Notes: generated from the letters alone by a model not told the origin. A DNA stretch of 64,000 nucleotides from DASPSM01 sp963800135 (GCA_963800135.1 CAWCZR010000004.1:1116001-1180000), one strand, 5' to 3'. Shown: positions 1 through 9,495, numbered from the stretch's first letter. Made by a program: numbers and translations.

Positions 1-1634
1 CGACCAACTGACGGTCGATGCGGGCCGAGCTGTGCATCTCGGTGGCGATGACGTGCAGGCCGCCCGCCGCGCGGACCTTTTCGTCGAGCTGGATGTCGGT
101 CCCGCGGCCGGCCATGTTGGTGGCGATGGTCACCGCCTGAGATTCTCCGGCCCGGGCCACAATCTCCGCTTCTTGCTCGTGGAAATGCGCGTTGAGAACC
201 TTGTGCTCGATGCCACATTCCTTCAGCGCGCGGCTCAAGGCCTCGGACGCATCGACCGACGGCGTGCCGACGAGCACCGATCGCCCGGCGGCGTGCATCT
301 TCGCCACCTCTTGCACAACGGCCTGCCGCTTGGCCGCCAGCGTGGTGAAAATCCGCGGCGGTGCGCCGGTGCGGATGCAGGGGCGGTTGGTCGGAATCGG
401 TGAAACGCTGATCGCGTACGTGTTGGCCAGCTCGCGGCGGGCCTGGACGGCGGTGCCCGTCATCCCGCAAACGTGCTCGTACTGGCGAAAATAGGTCTGC
501 ACGGTAACCCGCGCAGCCTGCCCCGTGGCGGCGGTGATCGGCACTAGCTCCTTCGCTTCGACCGCTTGGTGCAGGCCGTCCTGCCACTTGCGGCCGTCCA
601 TCTGGCGGCCCGTCGACTCGTCCACGATGACGACCTTTTCCTCGACGACGACGTAATCGCGGTCCCGCTGAAAGCCGTAGCGCGACGAGAGCGCCTGTTC
701 GACGTGCTTGTACATCCGCTCGGCGTCGACGCAATCCAACAGCGAGGGCTTGGCCATCAACAGCACTTTGCGGCAGCCGCGGTCGGTGAGGTAGGCCATC
801 CGGCGATCGGGCTCGAAGACAAACTCGACGTCGCGCTCCAGCCGCAGCGACGCCCGCTGGCTCCAGCGCAGCAGATTGACGGTGGCCGCGGTGTTCGGCT
901 GCGTGAGACCGATGATCAACGGCGTCCGCGCCTCGTCGATCAGAATACTGTCGGCCTCGTCGATTAGCGCGAAGTGGTGGCTGCGCTGCACCGGCGCTTC
1001 GTTGGCGCCGCGCGGAGCCCGTGAACGACGGGCCGTTGCGGCGTCGATATCCGCTCGTCGCGTCGGCGCCGATCCGCAGCCGATCTCGGAGAAAATCGAA
1101 GCCGATCTCCTTGGCCGTTCCGTAGGTGATGTCCTTCGCGTAGGCGTCGCGGCGCTCCTCGGTTTGCATCGGCGTCTCGATGCAGCCGACGGAGAGTCCC
1201 AGCCGCTCGTAGATTGGTCCCATCGTTTCCGCGTCGCGATGGGCCAGGTAATCGTTGACCGTGACGATGTGGCAGCCGCGGCCGGTGAGTCCGCGGAGAA
1301 ACGCGGGGAGCGTTGCGGTGAGGGTTTTGCCCTCGCCCGTCTGCATCTCGGCGACATGCCCCTCGAAGAGGGCGATGCCTCCCTGAATCTGCACGAGGAA
1401 GTGCTGGAAGCCCAGCTCGCGACGGGACGCTTCGCGGACGAGAGCGAACGCTTCGACTAAGAGGCTGCCCAAGCGCGGCTGCGTCTTGGCTTGCCAGCGC
1501 AGTTCGCGGCCGCGGCGGAACAGTTCGGCGTCGCTCTCGTCGCGGAGTTGTCCCGATCGCTTGATGACGACCTGAGCTTGCGCACGCCAGCGAGAGAGCC
1601 GCGCGGCATCGAGCCGGCCGCCCCGCTTCACCAT
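1..1634 (-). CDS. secA: Preprotein translocase SecA, 5' part, frameshifted
   Basis: ATP-driven motor of the Sec pathway. The gene runs off the left edge, so only the first ~545 codons are present. Numbered from the ATG at 1634, the Walker A motif GEGKT lies at residues 100-104 and VNDYLAHRD at 126-134. Downstream, LIDEADSILIDEA is Walker B, and the last codons (NMAGRGTD region) belong to the second RecA-like domain. The reading frame breaks near 1045-1060: codons before and after encode perfect SecA but in frames one base apart, with no premature stop needed on either side. Restoring a GC pair in the GCG run near 1060, or removing one base near 1049, heals it. A GTG ten codons upstream of the ATG is an alternative start. 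The N-terminus is short for SecA, so this could be a second, accessory copy. Confidence 0.9.
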   Translation of the reverse strand, partial: MVKRGGRLDAARLSRWRAQAQVVIKRSGQLRDESDAELFRRGRELRWQAKTQPRLGSLLVEAFALVREASRRELGFQHFLVQIQGGIALFEGHVAEMQTGEGKTLTATLPAFLRGLTGRGCHIVTVNDYLAHRDAETMGPIYERLGLSVGCIETPMQTEERRDAYAKDITYGTAKEIGFDFLRDRLRIGADATSGYRRRNGPSFTGSARRQRSAGAAQPPLRANRRGRQYSDRRGADAVDHRSHAAEHRGHRQSAALEPAGVAAAGARRRVCLRARSPDGLPHRPRLPQSAVDGQALAVGLRRRRADVQARRTGALVALRLSAGPRLRRRRGKGRHRGRVDGPPDGRPQVAGRPAPSGRSEGASADHRRHGAGCAGYRADLFSPVRARLRDDGHRRPGPPRAGQHVRDQRFTDSDQPPLHPHRRTAADFHHAGGQAAGRCARGGEDARRRAIGARRHAVGRCVRGLEPRAEGMWHRAQGSQRAFPRARSGDCGPGRRISGGDHRHQHGRPRDRHPARRKGPRGGRPARHRHRDAQLGPHRPSVG

Positions 1635-1756
1635 GTGCCAAACGTGGTCGCGTGTAAACACGTCTCAATTCTTGCACGCCGGCCCTGGAAGTCCAATCTC
1701 CGAGCGGCGTCCAGTTCGTGGCCGTTTGAACATTCAGGACATGTCTTTTCCGGCCT

Positions 1757-3415
1757 TCAGGACACCCGGATGACCACCAACGACCGGTCGTCATGCCCCG
1801 ACGTGCCGTCCAGGTGGGCCTCGACCTCCGACCAGATCGCATCCAAGACGGTCTGGGCGGGCTGTCCGTGCTGGGCCAGCAGAACCTCGACGATTCCGTC
1901 GCTGCGAAACATTTTCCGCTTGCCGTTCATCGCTTCGCTGACACCATCGGTAAAGGCGATCAAGGTGTCGCCCGGACTGATCGCCAATTGCGACGAGCCG
2001 TAGGTCGTGTCGGTAACCACCCCCAGCAACATGCCGTGTGACTCGAGCTGCACCGGGCCGCCCAAGCGCATCAGCACGGGCGAGGGATGCCCCGCGTTCG
2101 AATACGTGAAGAGCATCTGCCTTGCATCGATCACGCCGTAGAGCAGGCTCATAAACTGGTGCGGTGGCGTGATCGCATGCAGCGCATGATTGATCCGCAC
2201 GAGCACTTCATCGGGCGAGAGGGGCGAACGCAGGTCGAGGGCCAGCGCATGCACGGCGCCGCGGACCGCCGACATCACGATCGACGCCGAGATGCCGTGC
2301 CCCGACGCGTCGCCGATGGCAAGCGCCGTGCGGCCTTCGGCCAGCGGAATCAACTCACACAAATCGCCACCGATCTCGAAGTGGCTCGTCGAGCGGATGG
2401 CCGCTTCGATGCCCGCGCTCGGGGGCAGGGGAGTATCCACGAGCGACGATTGCGCTTGCGAGGCCAGTTGCAAGTCCCGCTGGAGGCGGTGCTGGGTCGC
2501 ACTTTCGCGCAACAGCACCACGCGCTCCAACAGAGTCGCCACCTGCACGGCGATCGATTCCAAGACGTGCATTTCACGGTCGGAAGGCTCGCGGCGGCGG
2601 CGATCGTAAACCCACAGCGTGCCGATCGGCCCGCTATCGGAGCCGACCGACAAGCAAACGGCCGTCGACGTTCCGGGCGGCAGCCACGCCGCCGACTCTT
2701 GGATCGTCTCGCCGCCCAAAACCGCCCGGCCGCGGGACAGGGCCTGCAAGTCGGGAGGATTCTCACTCAGGCTGCGGACGGCCGGCGGACTAAGCGGCGC
2801 GTCGCGATGGGCCTGCGCGCGCAGTTTGAGCCGCTCGGTCGAGGGCTCCAACAGGAAGAACGCGCAGGAGCGAAACGGCGTGAGCTGCGTCGCGCCTTCG
2901 AGTAATTTCTGCAGCGCGTCGACGAGGTTTCGCTCGGTGGGAACCGAGCGGCCAATGTCGACGAGCGTCACCACTTCATCAGTTCGCGATTCGGCGACCC
3001 GTGCGGCGGTGACCGAGCGACTGATGAGCTGGGCGAACGTGTCCGCCAGGTCACCCACCGAATTAAAGGAGCGGTCCTTGGAAGCGTCGTCCGGAAGCAC
3101 GAGCTGCAGGAAACCGATTCGCTCGTGCCCGTCGCTGACTTCGGAGAACCAGCAGGTGGACGGATCGCTCCGCAGGCGGGCTTCAACTTCCTCGCCGCGG
3201 CCGCCGGGCACCGCAACGAACTGCAGCTCCCAGCCAATGGCGTCGGAGAATTGCCGGCACGTATCGCGAATCCAAGTTTGCGAGCCGGCAACCGAAATCG
3301 TCATGGGCTTCCATCCGGGCGAGCCGTCGATGCGGGCATCCCACGCTGCGCAATGCACCGGTATCAACATCGACCGGCTGGGGGATTCCACTGAGGGCGG
3401 GATCCGAAGAAGCAC
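1757..3415 (-). CDS. SpoIIE/RsbU-type PP2C serine phosphatase with GAF domain
   Basis: Predicted soluble signalling phosphatase of the PPM/SpoIIE family, usually acting on anti-sigma-factor antagonists in partner-switching systems. The C-terminal ~220 residues carry the metal-binding motifs GGDLCEL, IGDASGHG and FTDGVSEA. A GAF-like sensory domain fills roughly residues 170-310, after an N-terminal ~150-residue region resembling an anti-sigma kinase-like fold (inference). A short helix-rich linker (QHRLQRDLQLASQAQ) joins GAF and phosphatase, as in RsbU. No anti-sigma factor or antagonist gene is adjacent, so the target is unknown. Methionines at codons 16 and 38 are plausible alternative starts; the latter would begin at 3304. 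Confidence 0.88.
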   Translation of the reverse strand: MLLRIPPSVESPSRSMLIPVHCAAWDARIDGSPGWKPMTISVAGSQTWIRDTCRQFSDAIGWELQFVAVPGGRGEEVEARLRSDPSTCWFSEVSDGHERIGFLQLVLPDDASKDRSFNSVGDLADTFAQLISRSVTAARVAESRTDEVVTLVDIGRSVPTERNLVDALQKLLEGATQLTPFRSCAFFLLEPSTERLKLRAQAHRDAPLSPPAVRSLSENPPDLQALSRGRAVLGGETIQESAAWLPPGTSTAVCLSVGSDSGPIGTLWVYDRRRREPSDREMHVLESIAVQVATLLERVVLLRESATQHRLQRDLQLASQAQSSLVDTPLPPSAGIEAAIRSTSHFEIGGDLCELIPLAEGRTALAIGDASGHGISASIVMSAVRGAVHALALDLRSPLSPDEVLVRINHALHAITPPHQFMSLLYGVIDARQMLFTYSNAGHPSPVLMRLGGPVQLESHGMLLGVVTDTTYGSSQLAISPGDTLIAFTDGVSEAMNGKRKMFRSDGIVEVLLAQHGQPAQTVLDAIWSEVEAHLDGTSGHDDRSLVVIRVS

Positions 3416-3568
3416 AACGTATCGGTTATGCGGGCTGGGGGAGAATGCGCGCGGCGCGGCACCCTCGGCGTGCTAGGCTCGGACGAGCCCGTCGCACGTT
3501 GATCGGAAAGGCGAAAAGACACCACTTACTTCGCGCGTGGTTCTTTAAGGGCGAGCATCGCTCTTCAA

Positions 3569-4768
3569 TTAGCGGCGCGCCAGGCGGTGCTTGAGCGGCA
3601 CCCAGGCTCCGTTCTTCGCGCTCGAAGCGACGCACTGCTGAATGAAGTACATCCCCTCGACGCCGTCGTAGACGTTGGGATAGACGGTGTCCCGCGACTC
3701 GAATTTTTCGCCCGTCGCCCGCTTGATGATCGAGTCGTACGCCGCCCGGTAGACGTTGGCGAACGCCTCGAAGAACGCCTCGGGATGTCCCGACGGGAGG
3801 CGGCAGGCTGCCTTGCCGGCTTCATTCATATAAGGGGCGTTGGGATTTCGCGTGTAGATCGCGTGCGGCTCGCCGTTGCGGCGGACCATCATCTGGTTGG
3901 GCTCCTCCTGCCGCCACGAGATCGAGCCCTTCGTCCCGTCGATTTCGATGAACAGGTCGTTCTCGCGGCCGTGGGAAATCTGGCTGGCGGTCACCGTGCC
4001 GATCGCCCCGTTCTCGAAGCGAATCACCGCGTGGCCGTAGTCGTCGAGCTGACGTCCGGGCTCGAAGATCTTCAGCGACGCGGAAACCTCCTGCGGAATG
4101 AGCCCGGTCATGTAGCGGGCCAGGTTGAAGGCGTGGGTGCCGATGTCGCCGAACGAGCCGGCCGCCCCCGACTTCATTGGGTCGGTCCGCCACGAGGCTT
4201 GTTTCTGCCCGGACGATTCGAGCCGCGCCCGCAGCCAGCCCTGCAAGTAATTGGAGCGGATGGCCTGAATCTCGCCCAGGTCGCCGGACAGAATCATTTG
4301 CCGCGCCTGCCGCACGAGGGGGTAGCCGGTGTAATTATGGGTGACGGCAAAGACGACTCCGGACTTCTCCACGGTGCTCGCCAGCTCCTCGGCCTCGTAC
4401 AGATTGAACGTCATCGGCTTGTCGCAGAGGACATTGAAGCCGGCCTCGACGGCGGCCTTGGCGATGGGGAAGTGCGTGTGGTTGGGGGTGGCGATGCTGA
4501 CGAAATCGATCCGCCGATCGGCCGGTAGGGCCCGCTCCTTATCAATCAACTCCTCGACGCTGCTGTAGGCCCGGTCGGCGGCAATGTCGTAGGCCGGGGC
4601 CGAGTCCTTGGCCTTCTGGGGATCGGACGATAAAGCGCCCGCCACCAGGGCTGCCCGGTTGTCCAGGACGGCGGCCGTCGCGTGGACGCGGCCGATAAAC
4701 GCCCCCTGTCCGCCCCCGATCAAGCCCATCCGCAACTTGCGTTTTAGTGACCCGTTGGTCGTCTCCAT
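3569..4768 (-). CDS. Gfo/Idh/MocA family oxidoreductase
   Basis: NAD(P)-dependent sugar-type dehydrogenase of the Gfo/Idh/MocA family, 399 residues, cytoplasmic. The N-terminal Rossmann motif GLIGGGQGAFIG is at residues 15-26. The usual EKP signature appears as DKPM, in which the lysine is kept, and GDIGTHAFNL provides the conserved catalytic-domain aspartate and histidine. There is no Tat or Sec signal, whereas many planctomycete members are exported. The gene stands alone: the next gene on this strand is 150 bp downstream and a tRNA lies upstream on the other strand. The substrate cannot be told from sequence; planctomycetes carry dozens of paralogues, often linked to polysaccharide or inositol use. 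Confidence 0.9.
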   Translation of the reverse strand: METTNGSLKRKLRMGLIGGGQGAFIGRVHATAAVLDNRAALVAGALSSDPQKAKDSAPAYDIAADRAYSSVEELIDKERALPADRRIDFVSIATPNHTHFPIAKAAVEAGFNVLCDKPMTFNLYEAEELASTVEKSGVVFAVTHNYTGYPLVRQARQMILSGDLGEIQAIRSNYLQGWLRARLESSGQKQASWRTDPMKSGAAGSFGDIGTHAFNLARYMTGLIPQEVSASLKIFEPGRQLDDYGHAVIRFENGAIGTVTASQISHGRENDLFIEIDGTKGSISWRQEEPNQMMVRRNGEPHAIYTRNPNAPYMNEAGKAACRLPSGHPEAFFEAFANVYRAAYDSIIKRATGEKFESRDTVYPNVYDGVEGMYFIQQCVASSAKNGAWVPLKHRLARR

Positions 4769-4932
4769 GGCAGACTCCTGGTGTGAGATTGTTGATGGTC
4801 AGCGTACGGGGCACAGGCCTTGCAGGGAAGCGAAGGCTCCCTATAATCTCATGCGGTCTGCAATCAGACGGCGTCCGTTTTCCCCTATGGGGGAAGGCGG
4901 ATTGATGAATTGACGCCGGCTCGATTGCCGCC

Positions 4933-5004
4933 GCGGGTGTAGCTCAGTGGTAGAGCACCACGTTGCCAACGTGGACGTCGAGGGTTCGAACCCCTTCACC
5001 CGCT
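4933..5004 (+). tRNA. tRNA-Gly (anticodon GCC)
   Basis: A complete cloverleaf can be drawn. The acceptor arms GCGGGTG (4933-4939) and CACCCGC (4997-5003) pair fully, the anticodon arm is CCACG/CGTGG around loop TTGCCAA with GCC at 4965-4967, and the T-arm is GAGGGTTCGAACCCCTTC with the GTTCGAA loop. CCA is not encoded. The discriminator T begins a run of seven T residues that could act in termination. Confidence 0.97.
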
Positions 5005-5215
5005 TTTTTTCGTTTTTAGTGTTCTCCAAGTGGGCGCTTGGAGAACAGGGCGAAGGCGACGCCCCATAGGACGAGACACGCTCGGGGAAGGGGGACACAC
5101 CCGCGCAGCGGGTTTGACCCGTTCTGCCCCGAAGGTCACCTCATGTGCCGGCGCTTTCCGTGTTGCGGCGCATATCACCGACACGCTGATCAACTGGATT
5201 TGAGTAGGACCGAGA

Positions 5216-6763
5216 ATGTCACCCGCGGACGAAAAGACGAAGGCAGGCGGCCACGCCACGACCTCTAAGAGTGAAGCGGCAAAAAAGGCTCCCGCAGCCG
5301 AGCCTGAAGGGGAAGACGCCGGCGAGGACGAAGGGAACGAACCCCAACGCCGCAAGATGGAGCTGGACGTCGAAATCAAGGACGCTGGCCCCTGCAAAAA
5401 GCACGTGCGGGTCCGCGTCCCCCGCGCGGAGATCGACCGCTTCTATGAGGAGACGGTCAAGACTCTCACCGAGAAGACGGCCATCCCTGGGTTCCGTCCC
5501 GGCCATGTGCCGCAAAAGCTGGTTGAGAAGCGATTCCGCACGGAGCTCTCCAGCGACGTCAAGCAGCGAGTGCTCGTCGAGAGCATGGAGCAGCTGTCGG
5601 AGAACAAGGAGCTCGACCCGATCAACGAGCCCGATCTCGACGTCGAGGCGATCGAGCTGCCGGAGGAGGGGGACTTCGAGTACGAGTTCGATATCGAAGT
5701 TCGCCCCGAGTTCAAGCTCCCCAATTATGACGGCCTGACGATCAAGCGGCCGGTCCGCGAAGTCACCGACGCCGACGTCGAGAAGCACTACGAAAGCTTT
5801 CTGTCGCAATACGGCCAGTTGGCTCCGCACGAGGGGGCCGTCGAGCCGGGCGACGTGGTCAGCGCCTCGCTCGAGACCGAGCGCGACGGGCGAAAACTGC
5901 TCACCGTGGCGGATGCCTCGTTGCGCGTGCGGCCCGTGCTTCGCTTTGCCGACGCCGAGCTGAACGGCTTCGACAAACTGATGTCGGGCGCCCAGTCCGG
6001 CGACGAGCGGTCGACCTCGGTCACCGTTTCGCCCGAGGCCGAAGACGTCGAGCTGCGGGGCGAGAAGATCGAAGTCCGCTTCAAGGTTCTCGACATCAAG
6101 CGCTGGCGAAAGCCGGAGATCACCAAGGAGCTGCTCACGCGGATTGGCGTCGAATCGGAGGAAGAGCTGCGGCACGAAATCCGCGAGAGCCTCGGCCGCC
6201 GAGTCACCTTCGAGCAGCGGCAGGCAGTCCGGGAGCAGGTCTCGGAAAAAATCACCGAAAGTGCGACCTGGGATCTGCCCGAGCAGCTCGTGCGGCGGCA
6301 GGTCGAGAACGCCCTGCGGCGGACGGTCCTGGAAATGCAGCAGGCCGGCTTCACCACCCGCGAGATTCAGGCGCGGGAAAACCAGCTGCGACAGAACGCC
6401 GTCACCTCGACGCGACAGGCGCTCAAAGAACACTTCATCCTCGACAAGATCGCCGAGCAGGAAAAGGTCGAGGTGACGCCGCAGGACATCCAAACCGAGA
6501 TTCGGTTGATGGCCCTGCAGAGGGGCGAGACGCCCCGACGCGTGCGGGCACGGCTCGAAAAGACGGGGATGATCGAAAACCTCGAAGCTCAGATTCGCGA
6601 GCGAAAGGCGGTTGACGTCATCCTCGATCGCGCGAAGTATAAAGATGTGCCCATGGAGCTCTCGCTCGACGAGCGGGTCGAGCCGGTTCCTTATTCGGTC
6701 TGCCGCACGCAGGTGGTGACCGAGACTTCCGAGCCGGAGGCCGAAGAGGCGGCCGCCGAGTGA
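5216..6763 (+). CDS. tig: Trigger factor
   Basis: Ribosome-bound chaperone and peptidyl-prolyl isomerase acting on nascent chains. The ribosome-docking signature PGFRPGHVPQKLVEKRF marks the N-terminal domain. It is followed by an FKBP-like domain around residues 205-290 (PGDVVSASLE) and a long helical C-terminal chaperone domain. At 515 residues it is longer than the usual ~430 because of an acidic, Ala/Lys/Glu-rich N-terminal extension of about 45 residues and a Glu-rich tail. It precedes two clpP genes, the common bacterial order tig-clpP-(clpX); clpX is not within the window. The ATG at 5216 is the first in the frame. Confidence 0.96.
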   Translation: MSPADEKTKAGGHATTSKSEAAKKAPAAEPEGEDAGEDEGNEPQRRKMELDVEIKDAGPCKKHVRVRVPRAEIDRFYEETVKTLTEKTAIPGFRPGHVPQKLVEKRFRTELSSDVKQRVLVESMEQLSENKELDPINEPDLDVEAIELPEEGDFEYEFDIEVRPEFKLPNYDGLTIKRPVREVTDADVEKHYESFLSQYGQLAPHEGAVEPGDVVSASLETERDGRKLLTVADASLRVRPVLRFADAELNGFDKLMSGAQSGDERSTSVTVSPEAEDVELRGEKIEVRFKVLDIKRWRKPEITKELLTRIGVESEEELRHEIRESLGRRVTFEQRQAVREQVSEKITESATWDLPEQLVRRQVENALRRTVLEMQQAGFTTREIQARENQLRQNAVTSTRQALKEHFILDKIAEQEKVEVTPQDIQTEIRLMALQRGETPRRVRARLEKTGMIENLEAQIRERKAVDVILDRAKYKDVPMELSLDERVEPVPYSVCRTQVVTETSEPEAEEAAAE

Positions 6764-7176
6764 CGGATCGCTACTGCCGGCCAGAGGGCACGGACGTCCG
6801 ATCCGTTCTTTCGCACTCTAAAACCGCCCCGCTGCCCAAGCGAGCAGCGGGGTCGCAGCTCGCGGGTTCCTTTCTGTCTGTCGGATTACGTGTCGGCGCG
6901 CACCCGGCGGCGTGCAGAGTAAAGCGGAACGAGGATCGGCCGACCCTGGCTTGCCACGGGAACCGCAACGCTCGCCGGAAGAATTCGCGAATTGCCTGAA
7001 TTACCACAACCCAACGCAATCCTGTGTCTGAACTGATTTGCCCAACCTCTTGTGTCTAATCTGTCTTGACTGAGGCTGCGACGAGCGGATAATGCGTCGC
7101 GCGTTCTCGCGCCAGTGGCCGCCGCGGGTGGTCGACCAGGCGCGGGCCTCGGTGATCCGCGTATGAGGACTGCCGA
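6764..7176. other. Intergenic region between tig and clpP1
   Basis: No gene is supported in these 413 bases. A nine-base-pair hairpin, CCCCGCTGC/GCAGCGGGG at 6827-6852, is the only clear structure; it lies 64 bases after the tig stop and may be a weak terminator, since only a loose T-rich tract follows. The stretch near 6990-7080 is locally AT-richer and is the likely place for the clpP promoter. Confidence 0.5.
6827..6852 (+). terminator. Possible tig terminator hairpin
   Basis: Perfect 9-bp GC stem CCCCGCTGC/GCAGCGGGG with an 8-base loop just after tig. The expected T run is missing; TTCCTTTCTG appears about 17 bases later, so function is uncertain. Confidence 0.35.
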
Positions 7177-7820
7177 ATGACTCAACCCTTTCAGCTCGAA
7201 CACACCGGCATGATCTCGATGAACCAGGCCGCCCGCGACTATCAACGGCAGCGGCAGATGGGCATCGGGGACCTGCTGCTGGAGAACCGCATCGTCTTTC
7301 TGGACGGCGTGATCACCGATGCGGCCGCCAACATGATCGTGATGAAGCTGCTCTACCTGCAATCCGAGAACCGGCACCAGGACATCCACATGTATGTCAA
7401 TTCGCCGGGGGGCTCGGTCACCGCCACGATGGCCATTTACGACACGATGCAGTTTCTCGAATGTGAAGTCGCCACCTACTGCGTCGGCCTGGCGGCCAGC
7501 GGCGGGGCAGTCCTCGTCGCGGGCGGACGGCGAAGAAGCGCTTCTGCCTGCCCCACTCCAAAATGATGATCCACCAGCCGTACGGCGAGGTGGGGGGGCA
7601 GGTCTCGGACATCGAAATTCAGGCCAAGGAAATTTTGCAGACCCGCGAGGTGCTCAACGAAATCCTCGCGAAGCACACGGGCCAGCCGATCGAGGTGATC
7701 GCCAGGGACACCGACCGCGACCGCTTCCTCACCTCGCGCGAGGCGGTCGAGTACGGCCTGGTCGACGAGATTCTCTCCCGGCCGCCGAAGTCCAAAAGCG
7801 ACACCAAGGACAAAAAGTAG
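7177..7820 (+). CDS. clpP: ATP-dependent Clp protease subunit ClpP (first copy), frameshifted
   Basis: Serine peptidase subunit of the Clp protease. The N-terminal part shows YVNSPGGS and YCVGLAASGGA with the nucleophile at Ser108. The C-terminal part, starting around 7550 in another frame, shows LPHSKMMIHQPYGEVGG with the catalytic His and DTDRDRF with the catalytic Asp. The frames join if one base is added to GGCGGACGG near 7527-7531, which gives an AGGTAKKRF-like turn and a 214-residue protein. As written, the first frame ends at 7566. The second copy starts 20 bases downstream. Planctomycetes usually carry several clpP paralogues; tandem non-identical copies often form mixed complexes (known in cyanobacteria, inferred here). 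Confidence 0.92.
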
Positions 7821-7840
7821 CATCGAAAGGGCTCATCACC

Positions 7841-8443
7841 ATGAGCGTGCTCGTTCCCTACGTCATCGAAAAGAGCGGCCGCGAAGAGCGGGCGATGGAC
7901 ATCTACAGTCGCCTGCTCAAGGACCGCATCGTGATCCTGGGCAGCCAGATCAACGACATGGTCGCCAACAGCATCGTGGCCCAGTTGCTCTTCCTGCAGT
8001 TTGAAGACGGCAAGTCGGACATCCACCTTTACATCAACTCGCCCGGCGGCTCGATCACCGCGGGCCTGGCGATCTACGACACCATGCAATACATCACCTG
8101 CGACGTGGCGACCTACTGCGTCGGGCAGGCGGCCAGCATGGGGGCCATCCTGCTGACGGCGGGCGCCCCGGGCAAACGCAACGCGCTGCCCAACGCACGG
8201 ATCATGATCCACCAGCCGCTGTCCGGCATGGAAGGAACGGCCGCCGACCTGGCCATCCACGCCAAGGAAGTGCTGCGGATCAAACAGCGGATGAACGAGA
8301 TTCTGATCAAGCACACCGGTCAATCGCTCGAGCGGATCCAGGCCGACACCGACCGCGACAACTTCATGCTTGCGGAAGAGGCCAAGGCGTACGGGCTGAT
8401 CGACAACCTTTTGGAGAAGATGCCGGTCATCCCCAAAGAGTGA
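7841..8443 (+). CDS. clpP: ATP-dependent Clp protease subunit ClpP (second copy)
   Basis: Intact 200-residue ClpP peptidase. The catalytic triad is visible as Ser99 (GQAASMGA), His124 (IMIHQP) and Asp173 (DTDRDNF), with the substrate-groove motif YINSPGGS. It lies 20 bases downstream of the first copy and is presumably cotranscribed with tig and clpP1. The start chosen is ATG 7841, the first Met giving a normal ClpP N-terminus (VPYVIEKSGREER). Its last codons and stop are repeated 32 bases downstream as a partial tandem duplication, which does not change the product. Confidence 0.96.
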   Translation: MSVLVPYVIEKSGREERAMDIYSRLLKDRIVILGSQINDMVANSIVAQLLFLQFEDGKSDIHLYINSPGGSITAGLAIYDTMQYITCDVATYCVGQAASMGAILLTAGAPGKRNALPNARIMIHQPLSGMEGTAADLAIHAKEVLRIKQRMNEILIKHTGQSLERIQADTDRDNFMLAEEAKAYGLIDNLLEKMPVIPKE

Positions 8444-8476
8444 CCGGCTGCGGGCCGGTCATCCCCAAAGAGTGAC
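8423..8476 (+). repeat. 32-bp tandem duplication across the clpP2 stop
   Basis: The 22 bases at 8423-8444, containing the final codons and stop of clpP2, recur exactly at 8455-8476, offset by 32. The second copy is noncoding. It looks like a recent slippage duplication. Confidence 0.85.
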
Positions 8477-8521
8477 GGACGACCTGTGGACCGCAATCGC
8501 GGAACTTCGATTTGGGCAAGG

Positions 8522-8539
8522 GGCGGGCATCAGCCCGCC
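8522..8539. repeat. REP-like GGCGGGC/GCCCGCC palindrome
   Basis: GGCGGGC-ATCA-GCCCGCC hairpin between clpP2 and the lipoprotein gene. It is a shortened member of the GC palindrome family also seen near 31790, 45940, 46023, 58384 and 58511. Confidence 0.6.
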
Positions 8540-8584
8540 GGTCCTTGCGATTGCCAGTAGGATGCAGAACGGGAAACCTCACGG

Positions 8585-9445
8585 ATGAGGTTAAGGCCGC
8601 TACAGAGCCGCTTCGGTGCGACGCTGGTTGGGACAATGGTCCTGGCCGCCGGGTGTGCCAGCACAGGCCAGCTCGACATTCTCGAGAGTCGTCTCCGCCG
8701 GCAGGAAGACGCCAACAACCAGCTCCAGGCCCAGCTCACCGAATCGCAGAACCAGCTCCAAGCCACCCGCCGCGAGACCGTCGATCTGCGGACCCAACTG
8801 GCCGAGGGCAAGAAGATCGCCCACGCCGAACAGGTCGTGGCACTGGGCCAGGTCGAGGGGATCTCGCTCAACAAGTACCTCACCGGCGGGCTCGACCGGG
8901 ACGGCGTCCCGGGCGACGAGATGTTCGCGGCCTTCGTCGTCCCCACGGACGCCGACGGCAACGTCGTGAAAGTCCCCGGCTCGGTGACGGTCACCGTGCT
9001 CGATCTCTCCAAGCCCGATGCCCAGCAGCGGGTCGGCCGCTGGGAGTTCGGCCCCAAGGATAGCGAGCCCCTCTGGCATAGCGGCTTCTTTGGCAGTGGC
9101 TACGTGGTCCGCGTGCCGTGGCAAACGCTCCCCGATTCGCCGCAGCTACTGGTGCACGCCCGCCTGAAGACGATCGACGGCCGCGAGTTCGTCACCAGTC
9201 AGTCGATCCGGATCAATGTCCCCTCGGCAACGGCCCAGGCCGCCGCTCAACCGACGGCCCCGGCAGGCAGCCCGTCGCCGCTGCCAACCGGCACTCCGCA
9301 GTCGCCGACGCTGATGCCGCCAGCCGCACCGCCGAGCGCCCCACCGGCCAGCCTCGACACCGCCATGACCCGCCCGCCCGACGCTGCCGTCAACCAGGCT
9401 GGTGCGAGGTCGACGGACGACTGGTGGAGCGCGCCGAAGCGCTAA
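8585..9445 (+). CDS. Putative lipoprotein with coiled coil and proline-rich tail
   Basis: Predicted exported lipoprotein of 286 residues. The N-terminal signal ends in the lipobox LAAGC with the lipidated Cys at residue 24. Residues ~30-80 form a Gln/Glu/Arg-rich coiled coil (LRRQEDANNQLQAQL...). A beta-rich globular region follows (~85-215; VTVLDLS, WEFGPKD, RVPWQTLP), and the last ~70 residues are a Pro/Ala/Ser-rich, low-complexity tail ending in DDWWSAPKR. I do not recognise a named family with certainty; similar coiled-coil lipoproteins recur in planctomycetes. Role unknown, probably in the cell envelope. Confidence 0.8.
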   Translation: MRLRPLQSRFGATLVGTMVLAAGCASTGQLDILESRLRRQEDANNQLQAQLTESQNQLQATRRETVDLRTQLAEGKKIAHAEQVVALGQVEGISLNKYLTGGLDRDGVPGDEMFAAFVVPTDADGNVVKVPGSVTVTVLDLSKPDAQQRVGRWEFGPKDSEPLWHSGFFGSGYVVRVPWQTLPDSPQLLVHARLKTIDGREFVTSQSIRINVPSATAQAAAQPTAPAGSPSPLPTGTPQSPTLMPPAAPPSAPPASLDTAMTRPPDAAVNQAGARSTDDWWSAPKR

Positions 9446-9495
9446 GGCCGGCGACCGGCCGGACCTTCTTGAAGCCGCGAGCGGCAACGGGCGCG

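Noticed and set aside
5219..6493. A 424-codon minus-strand frame opposite trigger factor
   Set aside because: The plus strand encodes a full trigger factor; the antisense frame is Leu/Asp-rich with no recognisable domain.
7177..7820. Programmed ribosomal frameshifting in clpP1 or secA
   Set aside because: No slippery heptamer or stimulatory pseudoknot is evident at the breaks, and seven other unrelated genes show similar lesions, favouring sequence error.
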